Origin: Spirosoma sordidisoli
GTDB lineage: Bacteria; Bacteroidota; Bacteroidia; Cytophagales; Spirosomataceae
NCBI RefSeq assembly: GCF_004138325.1
Contig: NZ_SBLB01000003.1
Span: 658,718-722,717 of the forward strand
DNA length: 64,000 bases
Direction: 5' to 3'
Shown here in pieces: positions 7,581-16,243 of the stretch. Every line of letters begins with the position of its first letter. The first letter of the stretch is position 1. The notes beneath the pieces are model-generated. The model had not been told where the DNA came from, ran no database searches, and saw only the letters and a list, made by a program, of their open reading frames with translations. The position numbers and the translations under genes are program-made.

Positions 7581-9244
7581 TGTCCACCATACGATTCGAC
7601 ACCCGATTTCCTGGCTATGAGGTGCTGAGTGAGCTGGGGCGCAGCAACGCCCGTATCCTCAAAGCCCGTCATCTGGCCACGGGCGAGCTGGTGGCCATCA
7701 AGCACTTCGCGCTCAACACCGATGCCGAGACCATTCGCCGGTTCCAGCGGGAGTCGGCCATTATGACCAGCATTGCCCATCCAAATATTGTCAAAGTGCG
7801 GGAGGTGCAGGTCGAAGCCGAGCTGCCTTACATCGTTATGGAGCTGATCGAAGGCGGTAGCCTGAAGAACCTCTTTGCCGGTCAGCAACGCATCGACGTA
7901 CCCACGACGATTCGGCTGGGGTTACAGATGGCCAGCGCGTTCAAAGCCATCCACCCGCAGGGCATCATCCACCGCGATATAAAACCGGAAAATATCCTGT
8001 ACCGGCCCCTGCCAAGCGGTGAGCTGCATTTTCTCCTCACCGACTTCGGCGTGGCGCGGCTGCATGAACAGTCGACCACCCTGACCGGCCAGTCGCTGAT
8101 GACCTATGAATACGCATCGCCCGAGCAATTCAATGATCCCAAGGGGGTAGGCATCGCTACGGATTATTACTCGCTGGGGGTCGTGCTGTACGAATGTTTG
8201 CACGGCAGCGTACCTTTCGCGCTCGACGATCATTCGGGTATTGTCACGTTCATGAACAAGGTACTGACCGAAGCGCCCCCCGTGCTGACGGTCGACGCGG
8301 TCAGTCAGCCGCTCAGCCATTTTAATGATTTGTTGCGGGGGCTGCTGCAGAAAAAAGCCGCCGACCGGATTAGTGACCCCGACGAGCTGACGTGGCTGCT
8401 CAAACAGGCCGAGCTGAACTACCTGCAGGCCAACCGGGCCAGCAACGCCCGACCCGTTCCTATTCCGCCAACGGTGACGGTAGCGGGTCCCGCCTACACG
8501 CATTCGCCCGCCCCCGCCACCCCGGGAGCCGGGGTATCAGCCACAACACACACCGCAACGCGCCCTTCTCAACCGCCAGCCGAGCCCCCGGCCACGAATG
8601 CAGCGGCTGCCACACCGGCTCCGCAGCCCCGTCGGCCGCGTCAGTCGGTATCGGGTGGACTGTCGTGGGGGATACTGGCGTTGACCGTGTTACTGGCGGG
8701 CGCCGGTGTGTATTACTTCTTCCTGCTCCCGAAACAAAACGGCAACCGGCCAGAGACCAGCACCGAAGCGCCAGTAAGTACGGGCCTCGACGGTATCACC
8801 ACCGACTCCGCTGCGCTGGATGAAGAGACCCTCCGGCAGCAACAGGAGGAAGCCGAACGGCAGCTCGCTCTGCGCAAACAGCAGGCAAAAGCCGCCGTTG
8901 GTGAACTGAGCGCCGAGGTGACCGATTTTAAGGTTGGCTTCTTCGGGGGCATCAAAAACGTGAAGATTCAGCTGCGCAACCCCAGCTCGGTTGACTTTGC
9001 GTCGGTGGCGGTACGGGTCAATTACTACAAGGACAATGGCGGCCTGTACAAGTCAGAAAACGTATTTTTCAGCCCCGTTGGCCCCAACATGACCCTGACC
9101 CGTACGGCCCCCAACAGCGACCGGGGCGTTCGGGTTACCTGCAAAGTGATTAATCACCAATTTGCGCCCGACCTGGATTCGTTGATGACGATTATGGAAA
9201 GCCCCGACGATGACGAATCCGACGAGTCTGACTCCCTCGATTGA
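7580..9244 (+). CDS. Membrane-bound Ser/Thr protein kinase (PknB-like, without PASTA domains)
   Basis: 554 residues. The kinase domain spans about 13-280, with VAIKHF (K41), the C-helix glutamate (E58), HRDIKPEN (D133, K135, N138) and DFG (155-157). The activation segment is rich in Ser/Thr, followed by YASPEQF. All catalytic residues are present. The glycine-rich loop is unusual: LGRSNARIL (19-27) in place of LGxGxxGxV. A Pro/Ala/Thr-rich linker (about 290-355) precedes one transmembrane helix near 358-380. The outer part has a coiled coil (EETLRQQQEEAERQLALRK) and a beta-rich domain ending in an acidic tail. PASTA repeats, which sense muropeptides in PknB, are absent. It likely phosphorylates FHA partners and perhaps the downstream synthase (inference). 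Confidence 0.94.
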   Translation: MSTIRFDTRFPGYEVLSELGRSNARILKARHLATGELVAIKHFALNTDAETIRRFQRESAIMTSIAHPNIVKVREVQVEAELPYIVMELIEGGSLKNLFAGQQRIDVPTTIRLGLQMASAFKAIHPQGIIHRDIKPENILYRPLPSGELHFLLTDFGVARLHEQSTTLTGQSLMTYEYASPEQFNDPKGVGIATDYYSLGVVLYECLHGSVPFALDDHSGIVTFMNKVLTEAPPVLTVDAVSQPLSHFNDLLRGLLQKKAADRISDPDELTWLLKQAELNYLQANRASNARPVPIPPTVTVAGPAYTHSPAPATPGAGVSATTHTATRPSQPPAEPPATNAAAATPAPQPRRPRQSVSGGLSWGILALTVLLAGAGVYYFFLLPKQNGNRPETSTEAPVSTGLDGITTDSAALDEETLRQQQEEAERQLALRKQQAKAAVGELSAEVTDFKVGFFGGIKNVKIQLRNPSSVDFASVAVRVNYYKDNGGLYKSENVFFSPVGPNMTLTRTAPNSDRGVRVTCKVINHQFAPDLDSLMTIMESPDDDESDESDSLD

Positions 9245-9299
9245 TCGTCCCGGACCTGCTCCCTTCATCTGATGCGCACAAGCACCACCGTTTGACTGT

Positions 9300-12200
9300 A
9301 TGACCCCAGCTTCCCCTTCGTCAGGACGTTTGTATCTGCTCGGTGCTTCCGGCATGCTCCTGCTGCTGTTTGCCCGGCTGTACCTGAATCTGTACCCTGA
9401 CCTGAACCGCGCCACCGACGCCCTGGCCAGCGGGCAGGCCCTCACCCTGACGCCCGGCCTCAAACCGGCCGCTATCCAGCGGTTGCTCAATAGCGGCAAC
9501 TACTATACCGATCCAAAAGACAGAGCGCTGGTTGCCGATTCGCTGGCTACCAAACTCAACCAGTACGGTGCGCCCGAGAATCTGGGGGCGATCAACAAGC
9601 GACAGTTCGCCGTGCTGGCTCCCGTGGCCTGGCGCAGCCGGATTGGCGGGGTCGATTTTCAGAGTCGGCTCCAGGCATCCCGCCAGCAGATGGGGTTCGA
9701 TTCGGTATTATACCGGCAGGAACAAACCAGTCCGCGCCCGTATGCCGCTAGCGTCAGTGCCGGTACAGGCACGGTAGGCCTTTCGGGCCGGGTTCTGCGC
9801 GACGACCAACCGATGGCCGGCGTACTGGTGCAGCTCAGGCAACACCCCGCCACGGCCCGCCCCGATACCCTGCCCGACCGCTTCACCTACGCCCGAACCG
9901 ATACCGACGGCCAGTTTTCCTTCACGGGTCTGACCGACGGATCGGGCTACAGCGTGGTGCCGATGAAACCCGGGTTTGAGTTCGGGAGCCGCAAAGGAAC
10001 CAGCCGGCTCAGCCGCGATCCGCAGTTTTCGTTTACCGGCCGACCGCATCAGCTCCGGCTCATTGGCTCTGTCGTTTACGGCCAGCTCAAGACCGATCAT
10101 GCCTTTACGGTACGAACGCCCTCGGCCTTCACCGCTCAGTTCTGGGCCATAGCCGGCCTGTTTCTGCTGGCGTTCTGGGCCGTTCAGGGGTTCTGGTCGC
10201 TCCGGCGGTTTGCGCCCGACCCGCTGCTGCTACCCGTGCTGATGCTGCTGACGGGCATTTCGATACTGACGCTGCTGGCCATTCAGAACCCGGTGCAGGA
10301 TATGCTCTACGCCTGGCAAACGCTACAGGGCGTAGCCGCCGGGCTGACTGGTATGGCGGTTCTGTCGCAGCTGAATGTGGGTCGTTTTTACGCCGACTGG
10401 CGGTTTGACTGGCTCGTTACGTTCCGAAGCCGGTCGTCGGTGCGGCTGTCGGGCTGGACCTGGCTGGTTCTGGCGCTGGGGCTGGCGTTCCTCACCCTGC
10501 TGATCGGGTCGGGGCCAGAAGGCAGTGGCGTTCGGGTTAACCTGTCGGTGCTGGGGTTGACGTTTCAGCCCAGCGAAATCACCAAATACCTGCTCCTGCT
10601 GTTTTTTGCCGGGTTCTTCGCAGCCCATGAGCAGCAGCTTCGGCAACTGCCCGACCTGCGCTGGCGATTTGCCGTGAGCGCCGGCGCGCTGGCCGGAGCC
10701 GGGATTCTTATGCTGCTGTACCTGCTGCTGGGCGACATGGGGCCAGCGCTCGTTGTGTGCTTTACCTTTCTGCTTTTCTACAGCATTGCCCGCGGTAACC
10801 TCCCCCTGACCCTGGCCACCGGGCTGGGCTACGGCGTTGCGCTATGGTTTTTACCGGGCAGTCTGGCAACGCTCTTGACCCTGGCGACCCTGGTTGCCTA
10901 CATGGTCTGGCAGGGCGAAGCGCGGTCGCGGACGGCACTGGGCTGGGCCGCTCTGCTGACCGAGGCCCCGGTATTGCTGCTGCTCGTCATGGCCATGTTC
11001 ACCTTCGGCGATCAGCTGCCTTTCGTGGGCGACCGGCTGGCCGACCGAAAAGCCATGTGGCTCAACCCCTGGGACAACGACGTGTACGGGGGCGATCATC
11101 TGGCCCATAGCTTCTGGACCCTGGCATCGGGTGGCTGGACCGGGCAGGGTCTCGGCAAAGGATTTGCCAATGCCATGCCAGCCGCCCATACCGATATGAT
11201 ACTGCCCAGCGTAGGCGAAGAGCTGGGCGGGCTGGGCGTCATCGCCGTATTTCTGCTGATGGGGCTGCTGCTTCATCGGCTCTTTCTGCACGCCCGCCGG
11301 GCTGGCCAGCCATTCAGCTTTTTCCTGGTGGCCGGTATCGCCATCTCGACCGGTATCCAGTTTCTGATCATCGCCAGCGGATCGCTCGGGCTACTGCCCC
11401 TGACCGGCATTAGCGTACCGTTTCTGAGTTATGGCAAAATATCCCTGATTATCAACCTGCTGGCCATGGGGGTCGTTTTCAGCGTGGCCAACCGACCCGG
11501 CCAGGCCGAACAGCGGCAGTATCTGGAGAAACAGTATGACGTAGTACTGATGGCCGGTATCGCCGGTTTTTTGCTGGGAGTAGTCATCCTGATCGGCAGG
11601 CTGATACCGGTTATCGGCTGGCGGGGCGACGAGTACATTGTGCGGCCCGCCCGGGTCGTTACCCGCACCGGCGATCCGGTCTATAGCTACAACCCCCGAA
11701 TCGAGCGGCTAACGCGCGTGCTGGCTTCGGGTACGCTCTACGACCGGAATGGGCTGGTCCTGGCCACCAGCTCACCGCAGCTGATCAACCAGCAGCGCGC
11801 CCGGCTGCGGCAGAGCGGGCTGGCCCCCGAGGAGTTGTCCCGCCTGACCCAGAAACGGCTGCAACGCTATTACCCGTTTGGCGAGCAGCTGTTTTTCTGG
11901 ACCGGCGACCTCAATACCCAGCTTTTCTGGGGGCAGAGCAACGGCTACTATGCCGAAGCGACCCACTTCAGCGAGTTGCGCGGCTTCAACAGCCGCCCCC
12001 GAAAAACAACCCTGGTTGCCACCCGCTACCGCGCCGACCGGTTCAGCCCGTCAGTTCAGCAGACCCGCACCCTGTCGGTCTACGACTACCGGGAGCTGGC
12101 CCCGGCCCTGCGGGCGGGTATCGACAGCCGCGAGGTGGAGCAGCGCAAAGCCCGCAACCGCGATCTGCACCTGAGCGTCAACGCCGAGTTACAGGTTAGT

Positions 12201-13277
12201 CTGCAAAAGGCCCTCGCCCAGTCGGACTTTACGACCAAACGGCTGTCGGTTGTGGTGATGGATGCGGCATCGGGCGATGTGCTGGCCTCGGCCATGTACC
12301 CGCTGCCGAACCTGAAAACGCCCGAAACGATGCTGTTACCCGATCGGGATCGGCTCAAACTGTCCTATCTGGTCACCGAACGCGACCTGGGTATGACCTA
12401 CGCTACCGCCCCCGGCTCAACCGCCAAGATCCTGACGGCAATGGCCGCGTTCAACAAGCTGGGCACGTCGGCGTCTGAAGTCAGTTACCCCATTTCGTGC
12501 GCGGAGATCATCCGGCGCGGCACGCGGGAATCGGAACCCTGCGGTGAAACCGTCGACATGCGCCGGGCTATTGTCCGGTCAAGCAACGTTTACTTTATCC
12601 GGGCCGCCAACGACAACGCCCTCGACAGCGAACTCGCCGACCTCTACCTGGCCACGGGGATGAATGTCGACCTGATGGGAGGCTATTCGTTCGCGGATAC
12701 GCATACCGAAGCCGAGCAGCAACAGATACGGCAGCACTGGCGCGACTCGTCGTTTGTCGTTCGGCGTAACTTATACCAGAGCACCCGGTACCCCCGCCGG
12801 TACCGCAGCGAGTTTTCGGGGCTGGCCTGGGGACAGGGAAAACTGACCTCAACGCCCGCGTCGCTGGCCCGGATGGCAGCGGCTATCGCCAACAGCGGGC
12901 GCATGCAACCCTCGCGCTACGTGCTGAAACGGGCCGGCAAGTCACAACCCCTGCTCCCCGCCAAACCCCTGGCCCGACAGGCCGACTATGCTCAGCAACT
13001 GACCTCGTTCATGATCGAACAATCGAATCCGGGCGGACGGGCTAAAATCAGTGTGGCCCGGGTAGCCGGTAAGACTGGCACCCCCGAACGCATCGTGCAG
13101 GGCGAACAGCAGAACGACGGCTGGTACGTTTTTTTTGCCCCGACTCCCAACGGCCGTTCGCATACCGTCACGGCCATACGGATCGAGCTGGGTGAGTCGT
13201 CGGCCGATGCCGTGCAGCTAGCCAACGAGGTAGTGGCACCGATCCTGAACCAGCGGAATTACCTGGGGAGTTTTTAA
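9300..13277 (+). CDS. Fused RodA/FtsW (SEDS) peptidoglycan polymerase and class B penicillin-binding protein
   Basis: 1325 residues in one open frame. After an N-terminal membrane helix, residues about 25-270 are extracytoplasmic. They include a carboxypeptidase-regulatory-like beta domain (about 160-230). A polytopic SEDS domain follows (about 280-720) with FQPSEITKY (from 422), GDMGPAL (478-484), AAHTDMILPSVGEELG (from 628; D632 matches the essential SEDS aspartate) and GISVPFLSYG. A further membrane helix near 750 leads to a class B PBP. Its transpeptidase has SxxK (S1040, K1043), SxN (S1094-N1096) and KTG (1258-1260). SEDS proteins polymerise lipid II and class B PBPs cross-link the strands; here both activities sit on one chain. 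It follows the kinase by 55 bases. Normal rodA/mrdA or ftsW/ftsI genes presumably exist elsewhere. Confidence 0.95.
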   Translation: MTPASPSSGRLYLLGASGMLLLLFARLYLNLYPDLNRATDALASGQALTLTPGLKPAAIQRLLNSGNYYTDPKDRALVADSLATKLNQYGAPENLGAINKRQFAVLAPVAWRSRIGGVDFQSRLQASRQQMGFDSVLYRQEQTSPRPYAASVSAGTGTVGLSGRVLRDDQPMAGVLVQLRQHPATARPDTLPDRFTYARTDTDGQFSFTGLTDGSGYSVVPMKPGFEFGSRKGTSRLSRDPQFSFTGRPHQLRLIGSVVYGQLKTDHAFTVRTPSAFTAQFWAIAGLFLLAFWAVQGFWSLRRFAPDPLLLPVLMLLTGISILTLLAIQNPVQDMLYAWQTLQGVAAGLTGMAVLSQLNVGRFYADWRFDWLVTFRSRSSVRLSGWTWLVLALGLAFLTLLIGSGPEGSGVRVNLSVLGLTFQPSEITKYLLLLFFAGFFAAHEQQLRQLPDLRWRFAVSAGALAGAGILMLLYLLLGDMGPALVVCFTFLLFYSIARGNLPLTLATGLGYGVALWFLPGSLATLLTLATLVAYMVWQGEARSRTALGWAALLTEAPVLLLLVMAMFTFGDQLPFVGDRLADRKAMWLNPWDNDVYGGDHLAHSFWTLASGGWTGQGLGKGFANAMPAAHTDMILPSVGEELGGLGVIAVFLLMGLLLHRLFLHARRAGQPFSFFLVAGIAISTGIQFLIIASGSLGLLPLTGISVPFLSYGKISLIINLLAMGVVFSVANRPGQAEQRQYLEKQYDVVLMAGIAGFLLGVVILIGRLIPVIGWRGDEYIVRPARVVTRTGDPVYSYNPRIERLTRVLASGTLYDRNGLVLATSSPQLINQQRARLRQSGLAPEELSRLTQKRLQRYYPFGEQLFFWTGDLNTQLFWGQSNGYYAEATHFSELRGFNSRPRKTTLVATRYRADRFSPSVQQTRTLSVYDYRELAPALRAGIDSREVEQRKARNRDLHLSVNAELQVSLQKALAQSDFTTKRLSVVVMDAASGDVLASAMYPLPNLKTPETMLLPDRDRLKLSYLVTERDLGMTYATAPGSTAKILTAMAAFNKLGTSASEVSYPISCAEIIRRGTRESEPCGETVDMRRAIVRSSNVYFIRAANDNALDSELADLYLATGMNVDLMGGYSFADTHTEAEQQQIRQHWRDSSFVVRRNLYQSTRYPRRYRSEFSGLAWGQGKLTSTPASLARMAAAIANSGRMQPSRYVLKRAGKSQPLLPAKPLARQADYAQQLTSFMIEQSNPGGRAKISVARVAGKTGTPERIVQGEQQNDGWYVFFAPTPNGRSHTVTAIRIELGESSADAVQLANEVVAPILNQRNYLGSF

Positions 13278-13342
13278 CCTATAAACCTGACTAACAGCTC
13301 CCCGACCAATCCGGCGGGCCGGGCCAACGATACCTTACTGCG

Positions 13343-14242
13343 ATGAGTCTACTGGAAAACCTAAAAAACTGGTTCGGGTTCGGCTCCCCCGGGTCGCGCC
13401 CCACGGCTACCCTAACAACGGAGTCTCCATTGCCGGACAAACCGGTTGCTGCCCACCCTGTGCCCGCACCTGCCGGGCCTCCGCCCGCAGCTCAGCGTCG
13501 GGAGCAGCTGATCCGGTTTATTGTCAGCAAACTACGGATCTATCAGAACGAGCCGGATACGGTTCCCGTCGGCATTCGGCTGGGTATCCTGAGCAGCGAT
13601 CCGGAAGAACAGGCCTTGTACAAGGTGGCGTTATGGGCCAGCCAGCCAGGGAAATTTCAACAGGAACTGAGCCGACAACTGGCCGACAACTACATCACAC
13701 TGCCCAAAAACTGGCTGTTCGATTATACCTTCTTCGCCGACGAGCTGCCTGCCAGCACCTACCGCGACGGCAACATCAGCCTGTTCATCGTCGATAGCTC
13801 GAAACCTGACGATACGCCCGTACTGGGCAAACTCATCACCCTGGTGGGCCAGACAAGGCAGCCTGAATACCTCCTCGATCCCACCCGGCAAACCAGCTTC
13901 TGTATTGGACGCGGACAGACTACCCAGACTAACTCGGGCCGGGTTCGCACCAACGATATCGTTATCGTCAATGACGACGATCCCGATTTCGACGCGCAGC
14001 GAGGAAAGGGCAATGGCGCCGTTAGCCGGGCCCACGCGTCGATCCGCTACGATAGCGTTCAACGGCGCTACGCCCTGCTGGTCGATCCGGGCGGCTTGCC
14101 CGCCAGTGGTAATAAAACCAAGATTATTCACCCGGATGATACCATCGAGCGGGCCGATATCGCCACCCTGGTTTACCCGCTTCAGTCGGGTGACCAGATC
14201 GAACTGGGCGGAGAGGTGCTGTTGCTGTTTGAGCTCCAGTAG
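13343..14242 (+). CDS. FHA-domain protein, second of the cluster
   Basis: 299 residues, no signal peptide or membrane span. Residues about 15-50 are a Pro/Ala/Thr-rich linker. Residues about 52-165 form a domain I do not recognise. The C-terminal FHA domain (about 178-299) has FCIGRGQ, NDIVI and VSRAHASIRY (from 227), which carry the Arg, Ser and His of a canonical phosphothreonine pocket, and ends in SGDQIELGGEVLLLFEL. It lies 65 bases after the synthase gene and is the last gene of the plus-strand cluster. It probably binds a phosphothreonine made by the cluster kinase and could couple the kinase to the SEDS-PBP fusion (inference). Its stop abuts that of the convergent small gene with no gap. 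Confidence 0.88.
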   Translation: MSLLENLKNWFGFGSPGSRPTATLTTESPLPDKPVAAHPVPAPAGPPPAAQRREQLIRFIVSKLRIYQNEPDTVPVGIRLGILSSDPEEQALYKVALWASQPGKFQQELSRQLADNYITLPKNWLFDYTFFADELPASTYRDGNISLFIVDSSKPDDTPVLGKLITLVGQTRQPEYLLDPTRQTSFCIGRGQTTQTNSGRVRTNDIVIVNDDDPDFDAQRGKGNGAVSRAHASIRYDSVQRRYALLVDPGGLPASGNKTKIIHPDDTIERADIATLVYPLQSGDQIELGGEVLLLFELQ

Positions 14243-14512
14243 TTACAGTTTCGTGAAATCGACGGGGTAGCTCATGAGCCCCGGCAGACGGCGACGATCG
14301 ACAACCATTTTCAGTTGATTGACCGGCATCATTTTGCCGTCGAGCAGGCGTTTGGTTGGGGCAAAAACGGGCACTTCCCAGTAGGCGCCGTTCCACAAAG
14401 CGCCTTCGAGGTTGCCGATCTGAGTGGTTAAATGAGGGTCGTTGCGGAAGCTAACAGTAAAGTAGAGATCACCAGGTTTGTGGTTAACAAAGATCGTTGG
14501 ACGTGTTGCCAT
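14243..14512 (-). CDS. Hypothetical small protein, 89 residues
   Basis: A cytoplasmic, mixed-composition protein starting MATRPTIFVNHK with no recognised family. Its TAA (complement of 14243-14245) touches the stop of the convergent FHA gene. The sequence has regular hydrophobic and polar alternation (DLYFTVSF, YWEVPVF) consistent with a small beta-rich domain. Codon usage resembles the surroundings. I think it is real but cannot assign a role. Confidence 0.6.
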   Translation of the reverse strand: MATRPTIFVNHKPGDLYFTVSFRNDPHLTTQIGNLEGALWNGAYWEVPVFAPTKRLLDGKMMPVNQLKMVVDRRRLPGLMSYPVDFTKL

Positions 14513-14614
14513 GGTGCAGATAGGTATAAGTCTTCACTAAGGTTTTTTTGTTACTCAATACTTACGAATGGATCCATAAAGTAGTTTTTAAGAGTCACAA
14601 AATAAATTTACAAA

Positions 14615-14660
14615 ACATAAAAAACCGCCTTATTTTCGAAAATAAGGCGGTTTTTTATGT
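14615..14660. terminator. Long perfect palindrome, terminator of the susCD operon
   Basis: 46-base perfect palindrome centred between 14637 and 14638, with a GC stem core (ccgcc/ggcgg) and six or more T on both sides. On the minus strand it lies about 125 bases downstream of the susD stop, so it most likely ends the susCD transcript. It would work in either direction. Confidence 0.85.
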
Positions 14661-14786
14661 AAAAAAAAGTTTACATGTTTATACAACATACTGATTACTA
14701 ACCAATTCAGCAGTAGTATCAATGCTGTAAGTAATACTATTTTGAACCGAAGAGGCCGATCACCTGGTCATCAACCGGCGCGGGGG

Positions 14787-16220
14787 TTAATAGCCTGTAT
14801 TTTGGGTCAGATTAGGGTTGACATCCCGCTCGGCCTGAGGAATGGGGAAGCGCTCGCTGATTCCTTCCCGGAAGTTAGTTTTGCCAATCGAACGCATGAA
14901 AGCCGCAGCATCGCCCCACCGTACCAGATCGAACCAGCGGTGACCTTCCATACCCAACTCTACCCGGCGTTCATCTTTGATTACCTGCCGAAGCTGGACC
15001 TGCGAAAGTGACGAACTCAGGGCCGGCAGCCTGACGTCCGGACGGGCCCGTACCTGATTGATAGGCGCCAGCGCTTCTGCCGTTTTGCCCGACTCATTCA
15101 GGGCTTCGGCATACATCAGCAACAAATCGGCATACCGCATCAGGATGAAATTTTTCGGGTCGTCGCTTCGGCCGATGTTCGCTCCTTTACCCACTACGTA
15201 CTTACGCGAGCCGTAGCCAGTCGATGACGAAGCCGGATTGAACGTAATTCCCTGAAAAACATCGCCCGCCTGAAAAATTGTGAAGCCTTTCCGGGGATCG
15301 TTAGCCGCAAACGAGCTTACAAAGTTCTGGGTAGGCTGTGCCCAGCCGTAGCCGCCGTCCAGCGTGAAGCCCGAGCCACGGGGCGCGTCGTAGTTGTTGG
15401 TCGCGTTGCCCAGACCGCCCAGAAACGAGGCATACTGAATCTCGAAAATAGACTCCCGGTTGTTTTCCGTAGCCAGTTCGAAATTGTCGAAGTAACGATC
15501 TGTGAGGCTGTAGGCGCGTGAATCGACAACTTCTTTCACCTTGCTGGCGGCTTCGGCCCATTGCTTCCGGTACAGGTAAACTTTGGCCAGAAACGCCCTG
15601 GCTGCTCCCTGCGTAGCCCGCCCCAGATCAGCGGCAGCGTAGGTAAGCGGCAGGCTTTTCTCGGCTGCCTGAAAATCGGCGACGATCTGCGCATATACCT
15701 GATCGGCGGGGGTTCTCGACACCAGAAATTCGCTGGCGTTGAACTGCGGTTTGGTAATCAGCGGTACGTCGCCGAAAAGCAGCACCAGGTAGTGATACGA
15801 CAGCCCCCGCAAAAACGACGCTTCGGCCAGAATCCGCGCTTTCAGGCTGGCGTCCATCGCGATGGCAGGCACCCGTTCGAGCACCAGGTTGGCCCGGAAT
15901 ACGACCTGATACAACGATGTCCAGGAGCTTCTGACGGCCGGATTATCGGCATTTACGGTAAAATTCTCGATCGCTACCCAGTTGGCATCATCGCCATAGG
16001 TATTTGAATCGCCCGCCTGGTTATTGCCGTAATAGGCAAGACCAAACTGACCAACGCCATTGTACATCAGTGGCTTGTAAGCCGCGTTGATGGCCCGGAC
16101 TGCATCGTCGGCAGTCTGGTAAAAGTTATCGGCCGTCACCGCATTCAGCGGTTGTTTTTCCAGGAAATCATTCTGGCAACCGGCCAGGCAGAGTGCGGCT
16201 GCTACGAGTATCTTTTTCAT
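14787..16220 (-). CDS. SusD/RagB-family outer-membrane glycan-binding lipoprotein
   Basis: 477 residues. A lipoprotein signal peptide ends at LAGC (C15), followed by the family hallmark NDFLEKQPLNAVTADNFYQTADDA. SusD-like signatures continue: ARILAEASFLRGLSYHYLVLLFGDVPL and a C-terminal ERRVELGMEGHRWFDLVRWG. SusD proteins sit on the cell surface as a lid on the SusC barrel and deliver oligosaccharides to it. The gene follows susC by 23 bases, so they share a transcript. The nearby alpha-L-fucosidase suggests a fucose-containing glycan as ligand (inference from context). Confidence 0.97.
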   Translation of the reverse strand: MKKILVAAALCLAGCQNDFLEKQPLNAVTADNFYQTADDAVRAINAAYKPLMYNGVGQFGLAYYGNNQAGDSNTYGDDANWVAIENFTVNADNPAVRSSWTSLYQVVFRANLVLERVPAIAMDASLKARILAEASFLRGLSYHYLVLLFGDVPLITKPQFNASEFLVSRTPADQVYAQIVADFQAAEKSLPLTYAAADLGRATQGAARAFLAKVYLYRKQWAEAASKVKEVVDSRAYSLTDRYFDNFELATENNRESIFEIQYASFLGGLGNATNNYDAPRGSGFTLDGGYGWAQPTQNFVSSFAANDPRKGFTIFQAGDVFQGITFNPASSSTGYGSRKYVVGKGANIGRSDDPKNFILMRYADLLLMYAEALNESGKTAEALAPINQVRARPDVRLPALSSSLSQVQLRQVIKDERRVELGMEGHRWFDLVRWGDAAAFMRSIGKTNFREGISERFPIPQAERDVNPNLTQNTGY

Positions 16221-16243
16221 AGAGATTATGGTTGGGGAACCCG

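Noticed and set aside
4629..14242. Reading the FHA/PP2C/kinase trio as a type VI secretion regulatory module
   Set aside because: No Tss, Hcp, VgrG or ClpV genes are in the window, while a peptidoglycan synthase is embedded in the cluster.
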